Assembly: GCA_037951105.1 (NCBI GenBank)
Contig: JBAMJV010003140.1
Span: forward strand, 1-64,000
Direction: 5' to 3'
Origin: Echinarachnius parma
Taxonomy: Eukaryota; Echinodermata; Echinoidea; Clypeasteroida; Echinarachniidae
Length of the DNA: 64,000 nt
The notes under the pieces are model-generated. The model searched no databases and had not been told where the DNA came from. It saw only the letters and a program-made list of their open reading frames with translations. Below, piece by piece: positions 21,701 through 33,374 of this stretch. Both the position numbers and the translations under genes were made by a program. How positions within the stretch are numbered: the stretch's first letter is position 1; each line of letters opens with the position of its first letter.

Positions 21701-22181
21701 TTTAACATGTTATATTTCAATGTTTAAATAAAATATGTTCATCGCTTATAAATATTTAGCCACTAATCATACCGCACTGCATGGTCATTCATGATATCCA
21801 GGAAAAGGAATACCGAGGAGCTCGTGTCAATTTGCTTTAATCTACATTTCCCCGAAACGGTCATTTTATCTGAAGATGTAAAATACATTTGCTCAATTTA
21901 CATATACATGTAGTACCCACTTTCTCTAAATATCAAGTCGCCCTCAATTCATTAGAGAATAATACCAAAATAATACCCGTGTACATTTCTCCGGATGCAT
22001 TATTGCTTTAAATCCTTATTCTACGAATTTTGAGTCAAATTGTTCATGAATATTATTAACTATAATAATATGGTTGAAATACCCTCCTAATGTACTGCTT
22101 CAAGACTCGTATTGGTGGCGCGGTCATTTCCGACTTCTGTCAAAGGGGCAGTAACGTAGCAAGGTGCGACTGATTGGGAGT

Positions 22182-22364
22182 GGGGGGGGGGGGGGGGGGG
22201 GGGCGATCTTTTTATTTCTGTATTTGTTCGAATATTGACCCGTATGTGTTTTTATATTGCCTGGATTATATATGAGCCGTATTAGCTGACTTTGCCCGTA
22301 ATTTTTGTTTGTTTGCCCAAAATTGTATGCTTTTGCTCGAATATGAGATGTTTGCCCAAATATT
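22182..22364. repeat. Poly(G) followed by TTTGCCC minisatellite
   Basis: A ~22-base G run (22182-22203) is followed by diverged ~20-25-base repeats of the form TTTGCCCGAATATGAGAT. The same repeat and the same poly(G)-first arrangement occur at 51551-51832, so the two loci are probably copies of one element. Confidence 0.65.
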
Positions 22365-22531
<167 letters not shown>

Positions 22532-22742
22532 CACACTATGTGTGTACGCTTATATTTTCATGTTTTTGTCAAATTATTGGGGGCACTTTTCCCCATCCCC
22601 GCCCAATCGTTTTCCAACTGAAACCATTATTAGACTTTCGTTGAGGACAATTCATAATATTAATAAGGTATTCTTCATACTTCTCTTTTTGTATAATAGT
22701 TGTTGTGTCCCTCGAAGAGACGACACTTCTGTTTACCCTTAA

Positions 22743-23126
22743 AGGGATCTAGTAACTTTGTTGACATGTGCAAAAAGTGATGGATGGTTGATACAATGAA
22801 TATTGTTGTTATCTGATGTGTCCATTGGGTTTTTTGTGAAAGTTTCAAGTTAAATGGACGTTATATGACCGAGAAATGAGCAAAAATGCAAAGTGATATT
22901 CACTAACTCATTGCACTGACTTTGTACACGGTTACGACTACAGTATCCAGTGGACAGTTTAACACAACTGACCACTTCAATCGTAAATATTTGTTAGCGA
23001 AAGAAAAATTAGAAAAACCGAAACCTGTCCCATGCTTTTATTGTTAATACGCATATAACAAGGTATGATGGAACCGCTAGAATTCCAATTGGAGTTTGAG
23101 GATTTGGACAATATTACTAGTTCCTT
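22743..23126 (-). mobile_element. MITE family B copy
   Basis: 384 bases between TTAA sites (22739-22742, 23127-23130). Begins AGGGATCTAGTAACTTTGTT and ends AATATTACTAGTTCCT. The interior matches 8060-8445 in reverse. Confidence 0.9.
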
Positions 23127-23131
23127 TTAAA

Positions 23132-23360
23132 GATTGGCCCCGTTCGGTCACGTTTATTCACGATTTGGCCCCGTTCGGTCACGTTTATTCACGATTTTCT
23201 TTCTAACAAATTTATACCCGTTCTCTATGAACTGTGATTTGTAGACCTGTGTGAATTGTTTCACGCAGAGTTATGGGCGTGGTAAATTTAGAACCGTTAT
23301 TTAGTGGGATGTATACTTTCAAATGTTATTTAGTGGGATGTATACTTTTCCATGTTATTC
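23132..23360. repeat. Two short tandem duplications
   Basis: GGCCCCGTTCGGTCACGTTT occurs twice in a row (about 23132-23193, ~31-base unit). GTTATTTAGTGGGATGTATA occurs twice soon after (about 23293-23352, ~33-base unit). Both are near perfect and so probably recent. Confidence 0.85.
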
Positions 23361-23675
23361 TTTCCTGTACTCCTCTCCTATTTGTTATTTTCCTTGAAGA
23401 TATAAACATGAACTCCGTTCACCCTTGAAGAGTTGACCCGTCATGTCACAATTGATATACATAAGGCAATGAAAATTTTGTGAATTATTGCGCGCGGTTT
23501 CTCGAGAAAGCGTAATCTATATCAATATTTTTGGAGTCAGAAATTGTCTCTGGAAAGTCTGATGACGATCCAAACAGAAGAGTGCATGGGATGATGTGGC
23601 CAATGTTAACCCATATATGGAAGCAAGACAATCCATTGAAGTTGCAGCGTGATCCAGCAACGCATTTTTAATAAT

Positions 23676-23861
23676 TACAATCAAACCTGTCTTAGTGACC
23701 ACCTGTCTATATAGCAGCCTATAGCAGCATATAGGGGCTACAAAAGGTGATCTCCTACAGAGAAAAAACAGTGCTTTGGAACCTGTCTAAAATAGAGGTC
23801 ACCTGTCTAGAGTGGCCACTTTTCTTATTAGGTGGTCGCTATATAGACAGGTTTGACTGTA
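23676..23861. mobile_element. MITE family N with TCAAACCTGTC ends
   Basis: 186 bases. The left end TACAATCAAACCTGTC, then GTGACCACC, is mirrored by GGTGGTCGC and GACAGGTTTGACTGTA. The interior alternates GACCACCTGTCTA, GGTGATCTCC and GGTCACCTGTCTA. The TA at each end suggests Tc1/mariner-type insertion. Similar repeats are familiar from marine invertebrates. A diverged copy lies at 54253-54440. Confidence 0.8.
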
Positions 23862-23979
23862 TGTAATTTGTATTAACCCTCAACACACCCGCATAGGAAA
23901 TAGTTCGATGGACAGGAAATATAAAAGAGTGGTGATTGAGATGGTGAGGATGATGATGGTCATTGTCGTAGCTACGAGG

Positions 23980-23999
23980 AAGGGGGGGGGGGGGGGGGG
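23980..23999 (+). repeat. Poly(G) tract
   Basis: About 19 Gs after GAGGAA. Confidence 0.9.
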
Positions 24000-24097
24000 T
24001 ACAGGGGTATGAGTTCATGTAATTCATGTTCTCTCATGTTCTTGCTTCTTCTCAGGCGTTACTAACCATGACCACTTTTGTGTTGAATATCATGTAA

Positions 24098-24319
24098 AGC
24101 CCGGCGCAGACAGAGCCGACTCGACCCGATCCGACTGGTTTAAATCAGGCTAGATTTGGGCCCGGTCGGTCGGATCCGATTCATCGGGTTGAATCGGCCC
24201 CAACTGGCATCCGACTGCCTCTCGACTGGCAAAAAGTGTGTCGCAAGGCACTGAAAACTGAGCCGATCCGAATGAAAATCAGTCGAATCGGGTCGAGTCG
24301 GCTCTGTCTGCAGAGGGCT
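24098..24319. mobile_element. PIF/Harbinger-like MITE with TAA duplication
   Basis: 222 bases flanked by TAA (24095-24097, 24320-24322). Ends AGCCCGGCGCAGACAGAGCC and GGCTCTGTCTGCAGAGGGCT are inverted repeats that continue inward through GACTCGACCCGAT. The arms are rich in CCGACTG and ATCCGA. The unit at ~25420 shows the empty site (TCATGTACAATGCTGTCCTC). A 3-base TAA/TWA duplication is a PIF/Harbinger hallmark. Confidence 0.8.
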
Positions 24320-25484
24320 TAAGATGTTGTCCTCAGGGCGACATTAAAACACGAATAATAGCAACTATCCTGGGATATGTTCACATCAGTATTTCAACTA
24401 GCTTCCTGCTCTTATCTATAATATGGAGAGATCATGGAGGATATACAAGTTATATGAAAGATTACATTGCAATTAGGGAGATCAGCGAGGAAATTAAGAA
24501 AAAGAGAAAAAAAAACACGATGATATGGCAGTAAGTGTGACGTCATGAGTTCACGAAATTCATGTCCCCTCTTCTTATATTCTTGCTTCTTATCAGGCGT
24601 TACTAACCATGACCCTGTTATACCTCTAAGCTACATTAAAGCACGAGCAATAGACATTATCTTGGAATATGTTCACTAAACTATGACAAATACACACGTA
24701 CCTCCTTGCACATAGCTATTAGGAGATGGAGGAGATACAATTGATATCGAGGGACAACCATAACACGGTAGAACAGACTGACGTCATGAGTTCATGAAAT
24801 TTATCTTCCCTCTTATACTCTTGCATATTCTCGGGCGTTACTAACCATGACCTCTTTTATTCCGAAGTGCACGTGCTACGCTGTCCTCAAAGCTACATTA
24901 AAGCACGAATAATAGACATTATCTTGGAATATGTTCACTAAACTATGACAAATATCCACGTACCTCCTTGCACATAGCTAAGGAGATGGAGGAGATACAA
25001 TTGATATCGAGGGACAACCATAAAACGGTAGAACAGACTGACATCATGAGTTCATGAACATCTTCCCTCTTTGCATCTTCTTGGGCGTTACTAACCATGA
25101 CCTCTTTTTATACAGAAGTGCACGTGCTACGCTGTCCTCAAAGCGACATTAAAGCACGAACAATATAAATTATCCTGGGATATGTTCACTAAAGTATGTC
25201 AATTAGCTTCCTGTTCATGTCTGAGAAGAGATGGACGATATAAAAGTTATATAAACTATAACATTGCAATTTGGGAGATCTACTATTAAGAAATAACATG
25301 ACAACGATAATATGGTAGTATAGAGTGTCATAACGAGTTAAAAAAAAAAGATATGTTCCCTTTTGTTTTGGTTATTCTTGCATCTTGTCGAGCGGCGCTA
25401 ACCATGACCCCTTTTATATCGAAGATCATGTACAATGCTGTCCTCGAAGCGACATTTAGCGACATTAAAGCACGAACAATATAT

Positions 25485-25682
25485 GAAGAGCTTATTTCCA
25501 AAAGGGGCTATATCCACTTTTTCAATTTCGGAGAAAATCAGGTTTCTTTGTCCAACTTTGTACACGTGCCTATGGGATTATGAAAATTGAACGTTCCATA
25601 TTTTGATTTTGATCTCGTAATTCGTAATTTTTGTTATTTATGGAAATTGGATATAGCCCCTTTTGGAATTAAGCTCTTCATA
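25485..25682. mobile_element. MITE family K copy 1
   Basis: Ends ATGAAGAGCTTATTTCC and GGAATTAAGCTCTTCAT. Inner arms AAAAGGGGCTATATCCA and TGGATATAGCCCCTTTT. The core contains CGTTCCATATTTTGATTTTG, shared with the copies at 40432 and 53908. Inserted in the AACAATAT segment of tandem unit 5. Confidence 0.8.
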
Positions 25683-25739
25683 TTATATTGGAATAGTTTT
25701 ATTAAAATGTCAATTATCTTCCTGCTCAAGTTAAAAAAA

Positions 25740-26480
25740 AAATAATTGAATGAAGTTTGAATAGTACTTATCTACGCTAACGAATGTTAGGGGAACTATA
25801 CATTTTTGAATTATGGTTTGAGAATTCGCACCGGAACGTGTCGCCACAATTTCATATACTAATCATAGTCATCATGGCCATCGTCGTAATTTCAGATAAT
25901 TATCACGATTTTGGTATACGAACTAATTCCTGTTTACGTGAATTCTAGACGTGTGTTTTTAATGCCGTTAGTAAATGTGTTAGAGTTAAAGGATCAGTCT
26001 CGCATTGCCTATAGACTATAGAGGGATAAGTAGTTATTTTTAGTCCCAACCTGTTTTGAGGGTACACCATATTGTCGGTTGAGAAAGAGAAGGGCGCTAA
26101 GTCACTTTTTGTACTTCAGAGATACTCCTGCTTAAAGTTTGTAAGCCTGGTATATTAAGACCAAATGAAGCTATTTTTGGTTTTATTTCTGTATGCATTT
26201 TTCAGAAACTACAAATGATTATTATATGAACATGTGGCATCACATAAATGTATTTCTAATTTACAAGATAGTATGCAAAACTCAATTCAATATAAAAAAC
26301 AGACTTAACGCCCTTATACCACTCTCACCATGCAAATGAAATGCAAGTTATTTTCCATCCATCTCGATCCTTCCGCTGCCTTATACAATGTCATGGAATA
26401 TTGGCTCGGACGTATTTGTTGTGGATGTCATTCAGCATGGAACTAGTCTTTATCTTCATCGTTGCTGCTCTCTTACCAGT
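25740..26480. other. No gene seen
   Basis: Unique AT-rich sequence. No repeat family or exon supported. Confidence 0.5.
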
Positions 26481-26500
26481 TCTCTCGTATATTCTCTCTC

Positions 26501-26519
26501 CCCCCCCCCCCCCCCCCCC
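26501..26519 (+). repeat. Poly(C) tract
   Basis: About 19 Cs after a TCTCTC stretch. A second C run is at 26881-26897. Between them is a CpG-richer segment (26660-26790) with no assignable gene. Confidence 0.9.
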
Positions 26520-27186
26520 ACCCTATTCACACACGTAGCATGCATATTGCTGATTTTCCACTTTATGATGATCATCGAATTGTTCCCTTTCCTCTTCATA
26601 TCATTTCAAAACTGCAAGTGGTATTTCAATAATGATAATGTGTAGAACATAGATGGCCAAACGCCACTCTGCGACGCCGTGTATGCGCGCAACGCTTGCG
26701 CTCTGAGTCTTTTCGATGAGCGTATTATCGCACAAATAAACGTCGCTTACAGTGCGTTCAAACTTATGCGTGATTGACTCATCGAACAATTTTCCCGTGA
26801 TCGGGATTTAGAGCACAATATGGATTCAGACGCCACTAGAGATCGGAAATGTGAGTACATACCCTACACTGAGACGAGACCACCCCCCCCCCCCCCCGCC
26901 ATTCACAAGACATCTCAAGTGATTGTGCTTGACCCAATATGGTCATCGAAATATGCAACTCCAACATATATCAGGATTTCCTTTTCGTGTATCAGTAATA
27001 CATACATATTTGCCGTAACGACGAACTGTTCATTCATCCATTTTCTAAATTTCATTTTAAAATAAGAAATAATTTTGCAGAAATTAAATGATATTAAGGT
27101 GATACCATTTTGCAACAGAACTTGGGTAAACGCGGTTGACATTATTCCTTGCATTTGCAACACCAACATATTATATGGTCTGTTAA

Positions 27187-27970
27187 ACCTAAGAAGGCCG
27201 GCGGGGGGGGGGGGGGGGGGGCATAATGACCCCCCCCCCCTCCGCAATTTTTGTTATTGCTCCAAAACGCGGTAAGATGACGCGCCGCTGCTTGGTGACT
27301 TTTTTCTTTGGGTCTTGCGCATATTTTAAAACAAAAATTTCGAAAATCGGATCGACCGTTACGAAGTCACGTGACCTTTTGTCTATGCATGTCAGCCGAA
27401 AATCGCTCAATTTCGTGATTTGTGTACAAAACATATGGAAATATCAGTTTTCGTACAATGAGGTATATCATTGGTTATTTGGTCTTGTTTACATTTTATA
27501 TGTTTTTTTTGGGGTTCAAAATAGTTGAATTATATTTAGAAATAAAATACAAAAAACTAAAACAATAAAATACATAAGTAAAACAAAACAAAGAAATACA
27601 TAAACAATTATTAAAAAACAATAGAAAACATAAGGAAGAACCTGGCTCTTCCAAATTTTTTTGTCGTATTATTATTCCAAATGCTCTAAAGAATATATCT
27701 GTGAAAACCAGAGTTTGATTATGAAGAATATGTGATTTATGGGTAAAAATATGAATTTTATAACCTTATTTGCATAAATTACCATAAATATGCAAATTAG
27801 TGAATTTTTCAAAAAATAAAATTACCAATTGTATTCTATACACTTCACTTATCATGCGTGCACATTTTCACGGCGATCGGCCGCTCGCGGCCGAGATCTT
27901 AAGGGGGGCCATAATGGCCCCCCCCCCCCCCAGGCGTAGGAAGACCTCAAATAGCCCGGCCTTTTTAGGG
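27187..27970 (+). mobile_element. TTAA element family E, copy 1
   Basis: 784 bases with TTAA at both ends (27183-27186, 27971-27974). The left end ACCTAAGAAGGCCGGCG mirrors the right end CCGGCCTTTTTAGGG. Just inside lie a G run (27202-27220) and a C run (27230-27239), and near the right end a GGGGGGCCATAATGGCCCCCC stem. The interior has a conserved GAAATATCAGTTTTCGTA segment and long AT-rich DNA. No transposase. CCC-start ends with TTAA fit piggyBac-type elements. Confidence 0.8.
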
Positions 27971-28338
27971 TTAATTTCTCTCTAGATTGATATTGAACCT
28001 ATTACTTCTAGATGAGATTTATACATTATGAAATTACATTGTTCTCTCGTAGTTGTTGAACAATTATTTGGTTGCCCGATTGGGCAATCAAACTAGACAA
28101 TTTATGAAATTGTACTTGCCCGACCTCAATTTAATTGTGATTTGTTATCACTTGAATAATAAACCCTTGCGTATTTTAACCGAAGATGCATTACTTTTGA
28201 TAACAAAATAAAGTAATGCTCGGAAAAGACCTCTGTGAATTGTGAACCATGGTGACCTCGAATAACCCAATACATGTAATCCATGACCAGATTAACGAAG
28301 TTTTTCCCTATACTGATTTATCTTGCGTTACATCTTAA

Positions 28339-28780
28339 AGGCATATATGCGTGGGTTATAAAGGGTAGTCAGCAAATTCCAACTCGACTCCACCGTAATC
28401 TCTCGAGGTAAACTCACGATATGTGTTGGATCGATCGAAGAGCGGTGCTTCGAAATATCTGAACACGGGCCTTCTTATGAAATTGCATGCAGCAAGAATT
28501 TCTCACGCTGTCACCTAAGACATCAAACAGCGGCGCTTTGAAGTATTTGCGGCTAAGCGTGTTACGTGATATTTTCGCTCGTAAACATCTCTGATGGATC
28601 TCCATTCGACAAGTACAAACATTCCGAACGCGACTATTTTTTAATGCATTTTTTACTCGGGTATTCAGAAATGGGACAGTTTGCGATCGCTACTTATAAC
28701 TGAGCCAATGGGGATTACGTACCGTGCGTAAAAGTGCGCAAGATGGATCCACGCGTCTAATAACCCACGCATATATGCCT
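28339..28780. mobile_element. TTAA element family L, 21-base perfect inverted ends
   Basis: 442 bases with TTAA on both sides (28335-28338, 28781-28784). The first 21 bases, starting AGGCATATATGCGTGGG, are exactly repeated in reverse at the right end. The interior is CpG-richer and holds a 63-codon minus-strand ORF (28605-28414) matching no family I know. Single copy here. The perfect ends imply recent activity. Confidence 0.85.
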
Positions 28781-28815
28781 TTAACAAATTAACTGTATTT
28801 TTGTAGTATAATCCG

Positions 28816-31080
28816 GAGAAGAGGCTATTCCACCCCACTTGGGATTCAAGTGACCGTACTTGACCAATTCATAATGGCCATCGTATCTGCCTGGCCGAAC
28901 TGTATTGGTTTGTCCTATTTCGGTATCGATAATTTTAGGTTTCCTCCAGAATAGGATATCTTTTCATGATCGATCTTCTTTTGTGTTCAGGTTTTGGGAA
29001 ATGAAAAAGGTTATAAGATGCCCTCTCTACACCACCAGGGTCTCAGATAAGATGTCGGCTGTTTCATCGCATCTGCAAGGTTGAAATTGACTTGTTCCTT
29101 CTATTGCACATCGATACCGCCAGAGCAACGTCTTTTGGTTGTGATCGACTTTCATGTGGGCAGGTTTTTTCTTTGAGTAGTATGTAGAGTTAAGTTGATA
29201 CTGAGAAGAGACCATTTTCCTTCAACCGGGGGCTCAATTTACCGCACTTGACCGATAGATAATCGACAATATGCAATGCTGCAATTGATTGGGTTGTCCT
29301 ATTTGCGTATCGATATAATCAGATAAGTTACCACCAGAATAATTATATTCTTGCGTTAAGGTTCTTAAGGAGTGAAATGGTTTAAAGGTGAATGCCAGTA
29401 GTGGGAAACGCCCCACCCCCTAAAAATGAAATGTTCGCTCTTATTGCCAACCATGTGAAAGCATATAATTTTACTAATATGGGATTAAACAAATTTGGCC
29501 AAGAAACCGCCTACTAATTGATTTATTTGCAAAATTATAAATTGATCTACTGCGGATTGATATCGCCAACGCGGAATCGCGCATACGCTACGTGCAACAA
29601 ACCATGTTGTGCACATGTGCTTTCTGGTATACGGGCCGTATGCCGGCTTGTCGATACATCCAGCCCAGCGCTAGCGGCGCGGACAGGTGCGAACGGGCGG
29701 TGGATTTATAAATTTCACAGGCGGGTATTGGATTTCTTCAGATATTTCTGTTTTTAACGATGCTTAGGTTCGGATTTTACCACACAAGCCCTATTTCAAT
29801 AATTATTCAACAATATTGATCAATATAGATGTATTCGGCTATTTTCCCAAAACTGGAATTGGGCTTTAAGTAGAATCAAAGTAATGCTGAGAAGAGTCCA
29901 TTTTCACACCACCAGGGATTCAATTGACCTCACTTGACTAATGGTCATCGAAACTGCAAGGAAGAAATTGATTTTTTTTTTTTCGCGTGTCGATATAAAC
30001 AGATAAATTACCGCCACAATAATGTATTTTCTGTGATCGACTTTCTTTCATTCGGGTTTTTAGGAAATTACATGGATAATGTGGAATTAAAGTGATGCTG
30101 AGAAGAGACCATGTTCACCCCACCATAGATTCAAGTGATCGTACTTGACCAAAACATTATGGTCATTGATCGCATCTACAAGCCAAAAATAGATTGGTTT
30201 GTCCTATTCGCGCACATCACATAGGATACCACAAAAATAGCATCTTCGTGCTCGATTGTTTTGCGTTCAAGTTTACAGGAAATTAAATGGATTGTGTAGA
30301 ATCAAAGTAATTCTGAAAAAAAAGACTTCGCCGCACTATACATGAGACTTCAGTGAATAACCGCTCTTGACCAATACACAATGGTCATTGAATCAGCAAG
30401 CTTAGGCTAAAAATTGATTGGTTTGTCCTATTCACGTATCGATGTAGGCAGATACGTTTTCATCTGAATTACGTCTAGTTTTTACGATCGACTTTTTCTG
30501 CCTGCGGGTTATAAGGAAATGTCATTCGATTATTACCGGACTTGGCCAAAACATAATGGGCATCGAATAATTATGCAAGGCTAAATATCGACTGGTTTGA
30601 CTAATTCGTGTATCGATATATAGTCAGATAAGTTACCGCCAGAACGTTCAGGTTTTTTGGAAGTGATACGTATGTATATTATGAAAAGTTAATTAAGTAA
30701 TCTGGAGAAGAGTCCATTTTAAGTACACCAGGGATTCAAGTGACCGTACTTGACCAAAACATAATGGTAATCAAGTTTCCAACGCTATAATTGATTGGTT
30801 TGTCCTATTTCCGTATCGATATATAGTCAGATAAGTTACTGCAAGATCGACTTAGTTGTGTTCAAGTTTTTAGGAAGTGGAATGTATTACATCTAAACAA
30901 AGTAGTCCTGAGGAGAATCCAATTTCTACTCCACCAGGGGTTCTTGTGTCCGCACTTGACCAATACATAATGGTCATCGAATATGCAAGGCTAAACATCG
31001 CTTGGTTTGTCCAATTTGCGGATCGTCAGATAAGTTTCCACCTAAATTAACGTCTTTTTCCGTGATCGAATTTTTTTTTG
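28816..31080. repeat. ~200-base satellite, nine diverged units
   Basis: The landmark TTCAAGTGACCGTACTTGAC recurs near 28846, 29040 (decayed), 29232, 29911, 30128, 30343, 30530, 30733 and 30940. Each unit also has ATAATGGTCATCGA, ATTGATTGGTTTGTCCTATT, GTATCGATAT, AGATAAGTTACCGCC and GTGATCGACTT. Periods are 187-217 bases once the insertion at 29386-29865 is removed. Short ORFs are spurious. Confidence 0.85.
29386..29865. mobile_element. TTAA element family M in the satellite
   Basis: 480 bases with TTAA at both sides (29382-29385, 29866-29869). Ends AGGTGAATGCCAG and CTGGAATTGGGCT form imperfect inverted repeats. The interior is GC-richer (29560-29710). Satellite sequence reads through: AGTGAAATGG before it and GTAGAATCAAAGTAATGCTG after it join as in neighbouring units. 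Confidence 0.75.
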
Positions 31081-31488
31081 TTTGGGCCATTATAGAGGGT
31101 GAAATGGATGGCATAAAAATAAATACCAAAAATGTAGTGACCAAAATGAATAAAAGTAAAGTTGTTTCATGCTTCAAAATGCACGAATCTTACTATTGTT
31201 ATTATCTAGCGTTTTTTAATTTTTTTTTATAAAAGGGCGTTGTTGGTTGATTCAAGGAATAAGCAATAACCGATTACGAAAACAACAGCGACAACAGCAA
31301 CTTTTCGTATGATGTATAAACAGTGAACAAAATAAACATACAGCAGGTGATAATATATCAACACGATTATTGTGTTTTGAAAAGGCAAACGGTGTCCTCG
31401 TTGATTTGATGTTTCTTGATTGCATAATCATGCGTGTACCTTTGGTCAATATCTTGAACGTATTTTTTTGGACCAAAATGTCTTTTAA

Positions 31489-32023
31489 AGGGGTAGTATA
31501 GTTTTGGTAAGGCTGAACTTTAGTAACCAAACCTGGACAGTAACATTATAAACTAATAGTTATAACTCCACCATGCTCGAAAGGTATACAAAATTACAAA
31601 CGACTAAGTAAAAAGCCAGTTATCATTCAAAAAGAGCCATTAAGACACAAGAGGGCGCTTTCTAAAAAGGCATTGGTTTCAACCATTTTTCATATAAAAT
31701 TATGCATGTGATGTTCTATTGAAACAATGATTAAATAGAGAGATCATCAACAACTATTACAAAAATGCTTTTGAAAATATTTGAAAAAGTGCAAGCATTT
31801 TTTATTTTTTTTGAAAAACCCATCTTATTATTTGGGCCCCAAATAATTATAAGATCAGATATATTTATTGATATTTCAGCCGTTTCTGGGTCGATTTTGA
31901 CCAAATAAAGTTTATTATGCCATTAAAATTGCATGTTCTCTCAAATTCGACACTCAGTTTTTCATTACCTCACAAAAAAGTTGTGATGAGCAGCGCCCTC
32001 TCTACCAAAACTAAACTACCCCT
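31489..32023 (+). mobile_element. MITE family A copy (reference orientation)
   Basis: 535 bases between TTAA sites (31485-31488, 32024-32027). Starts AGGGGTAGTATAGTTTTGG and ends CCAAAACTAAACTACCCCT. Inside are CCACCATGCTCGAAAGG, CAAACGACTAAGTAAAAAGC, CACAAGAGGGCGCTTTCTA, ATTTCAGCCGTTTCTG and CACTCAGTTTTTCATTACCT. Non-coding. Confidence 0.9.
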
Positions 32024-32189
32024 TTAATAACTATTCAATTCTGATAAGTAACGTGACTGTATGGTTTCTGCTTTGATGCTTTAAAGGTGGAAGTTGGCGT
32101 GGCGGAAATAATGCAATCATGGCACGGCGAAATTGCGAAATCGTTTATCAGAAAACACTGTAGTTTGTATCATTCCCTTTGCGTCATCG

Positions 32190-32593
32190 CAGTGGCGTAC
32201 CTCCAGGAGTAGGGAGAGGGGGAGTCACCACCCACCATAATTTGACAGAACAATACAACCTAAAGGGTCAAATTAAATGAAGAAAAAAAAACGACCAATA
32301 GTGTATCGCCAAGAGCAAGTGCCGGTCATTGAAAATGTGAGGTAACGAAGGGGTACACTAGGGAACAAAGGGACAAAAGGACCAGGGGAGACAAAGCAGC
32401 AATTAATAAATAATTTCCCCCTTGTCCTTCTGTGGGCAAAAGAAGAAGTGACTATAAAATAGCAAACCAACAAACAAACGCACAAATAGTTCCAACGTTG
32501 GCACAAACTGCATATTTCATATACTAAAATTACTCCTTTAATACTTACCCCTCCCCCCTCCCCCCAACTAAGTTCACCCTAGCCGCACCACTA
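32190..32593. mobile_element. hAT-like element with CAGTGGCGTACC end
   Basis: The left end CAGTGGCGTACC and the right end TAGCCGCACCACTA are imperfect inverted termini, flanked on both sides by CATCG. The interior carries GGGAGAGGGGGAG against CCCCTCCCCCCTCCCC. No transposase. Confidence 0.55.
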
Positions 32594-33370
32594 CATCGAA
32601 TAACATTTTATAGACATTATGGGCTTCAATTCACTTAGGTGCAACAATCGCTCGAGGATGTAGCAATCACCTGTCGCGTTGAAGCTATTCTTACCTGGCC
32701 CTTGAGGAGCGGGGGAAAAAGATGGGCGACCTTTGGAAGAGGCTATTATTGATTGAAGGTTAACGGGTGGTTGAAGTATATACGTGCATGCTCTTTGTTG
32801 TATACATCTACTGTATAATCATGCGTCGTCGTGGAAGAAATCAGAGGAATTCTAGAGAGATTGAGACACCGTAATTTGTCAAATTGAGATGTTTTTGTTC
32901 AATTCGGGACGTGACCAACAAATACTATAAGGTTGGGATATATGGACGATGCATATTACATGGAAAACCTAAGTCTTGATTATGTTAGTTTGGTGGTTAA
33001 ACCTGAATTCTGACACGGATCTGGACCGAACAGATCCATAACAAGAATTTTCCCCGACAAGCCCCCAACTGGTTACGGACCCGATCCTAGTAGATTAAAA
33101 TGGTCATGTCGTTCTCCAACAATAAAATGAAGACAAAAATACACGCGCACCCAGCGATACAATCACGGATATAGGCATGTAGAATACAACGTGCCGTATG
33201 CCGGGGTAGGGAGTGGCAACACCCTCCTAGATTTTGTCATTCCAAAACTGTATTCCTAATTCAACAGGTTGTCGTATAACCATGGACCCTACTATAAAGG
33301 AATTGGTCAATTGACTTTCTTCATGGAGGGTGTTGGGGGCGTGTTTGCAACTTGAACATGCACTGACTTG
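32594..33370. other. No gene seen
   Basis: Unique sequence without splice-bounded ORFs. A short inverted pair around GGATCTGGACCGAACAGATCC lies near 33018-33038. Confidence 0.5.
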
Positions 33371-33374
33371 TTTG

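Larger units (their letters stand above)
24033..25735. repeat. Tandem array, ~250-310-base unit, five units
   Basis: Each unit has TTCTTGC, GGCGTTACTAACCATGACC, GCTGTCCTCAAAGCGACATT, AAAGCACGAACAATA, GGATATGTTCACTAAA and CTTCCTG-type sequence. Units start near 24033, 24568, 24799, 25050 and 25370. Units 2 and 3 resemble each other most, sharing GGAGATGGAGGAGATACAAT. Unit 1 carries a Harbinger-like MITE (24098-24319) and unit 5 a family K MITE (25485-25682). Other units supply the uninterrupted sequence. Confidence 0.85.

Noticed and set aside
24033..25735. CRISPR-like interpretation of the tandem array
   Set aside because: The units are ~250-310 bases with diverged repeats and no short repeat-spacer alternation. 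The DNA is eukaryotic.
28414..28605. 63-codon ORF inside TTAA element L as a possible transposase remnant
   Set aside because: Far too short, with no catalytic or DNA-binding motif. The element looks non-autonomous.
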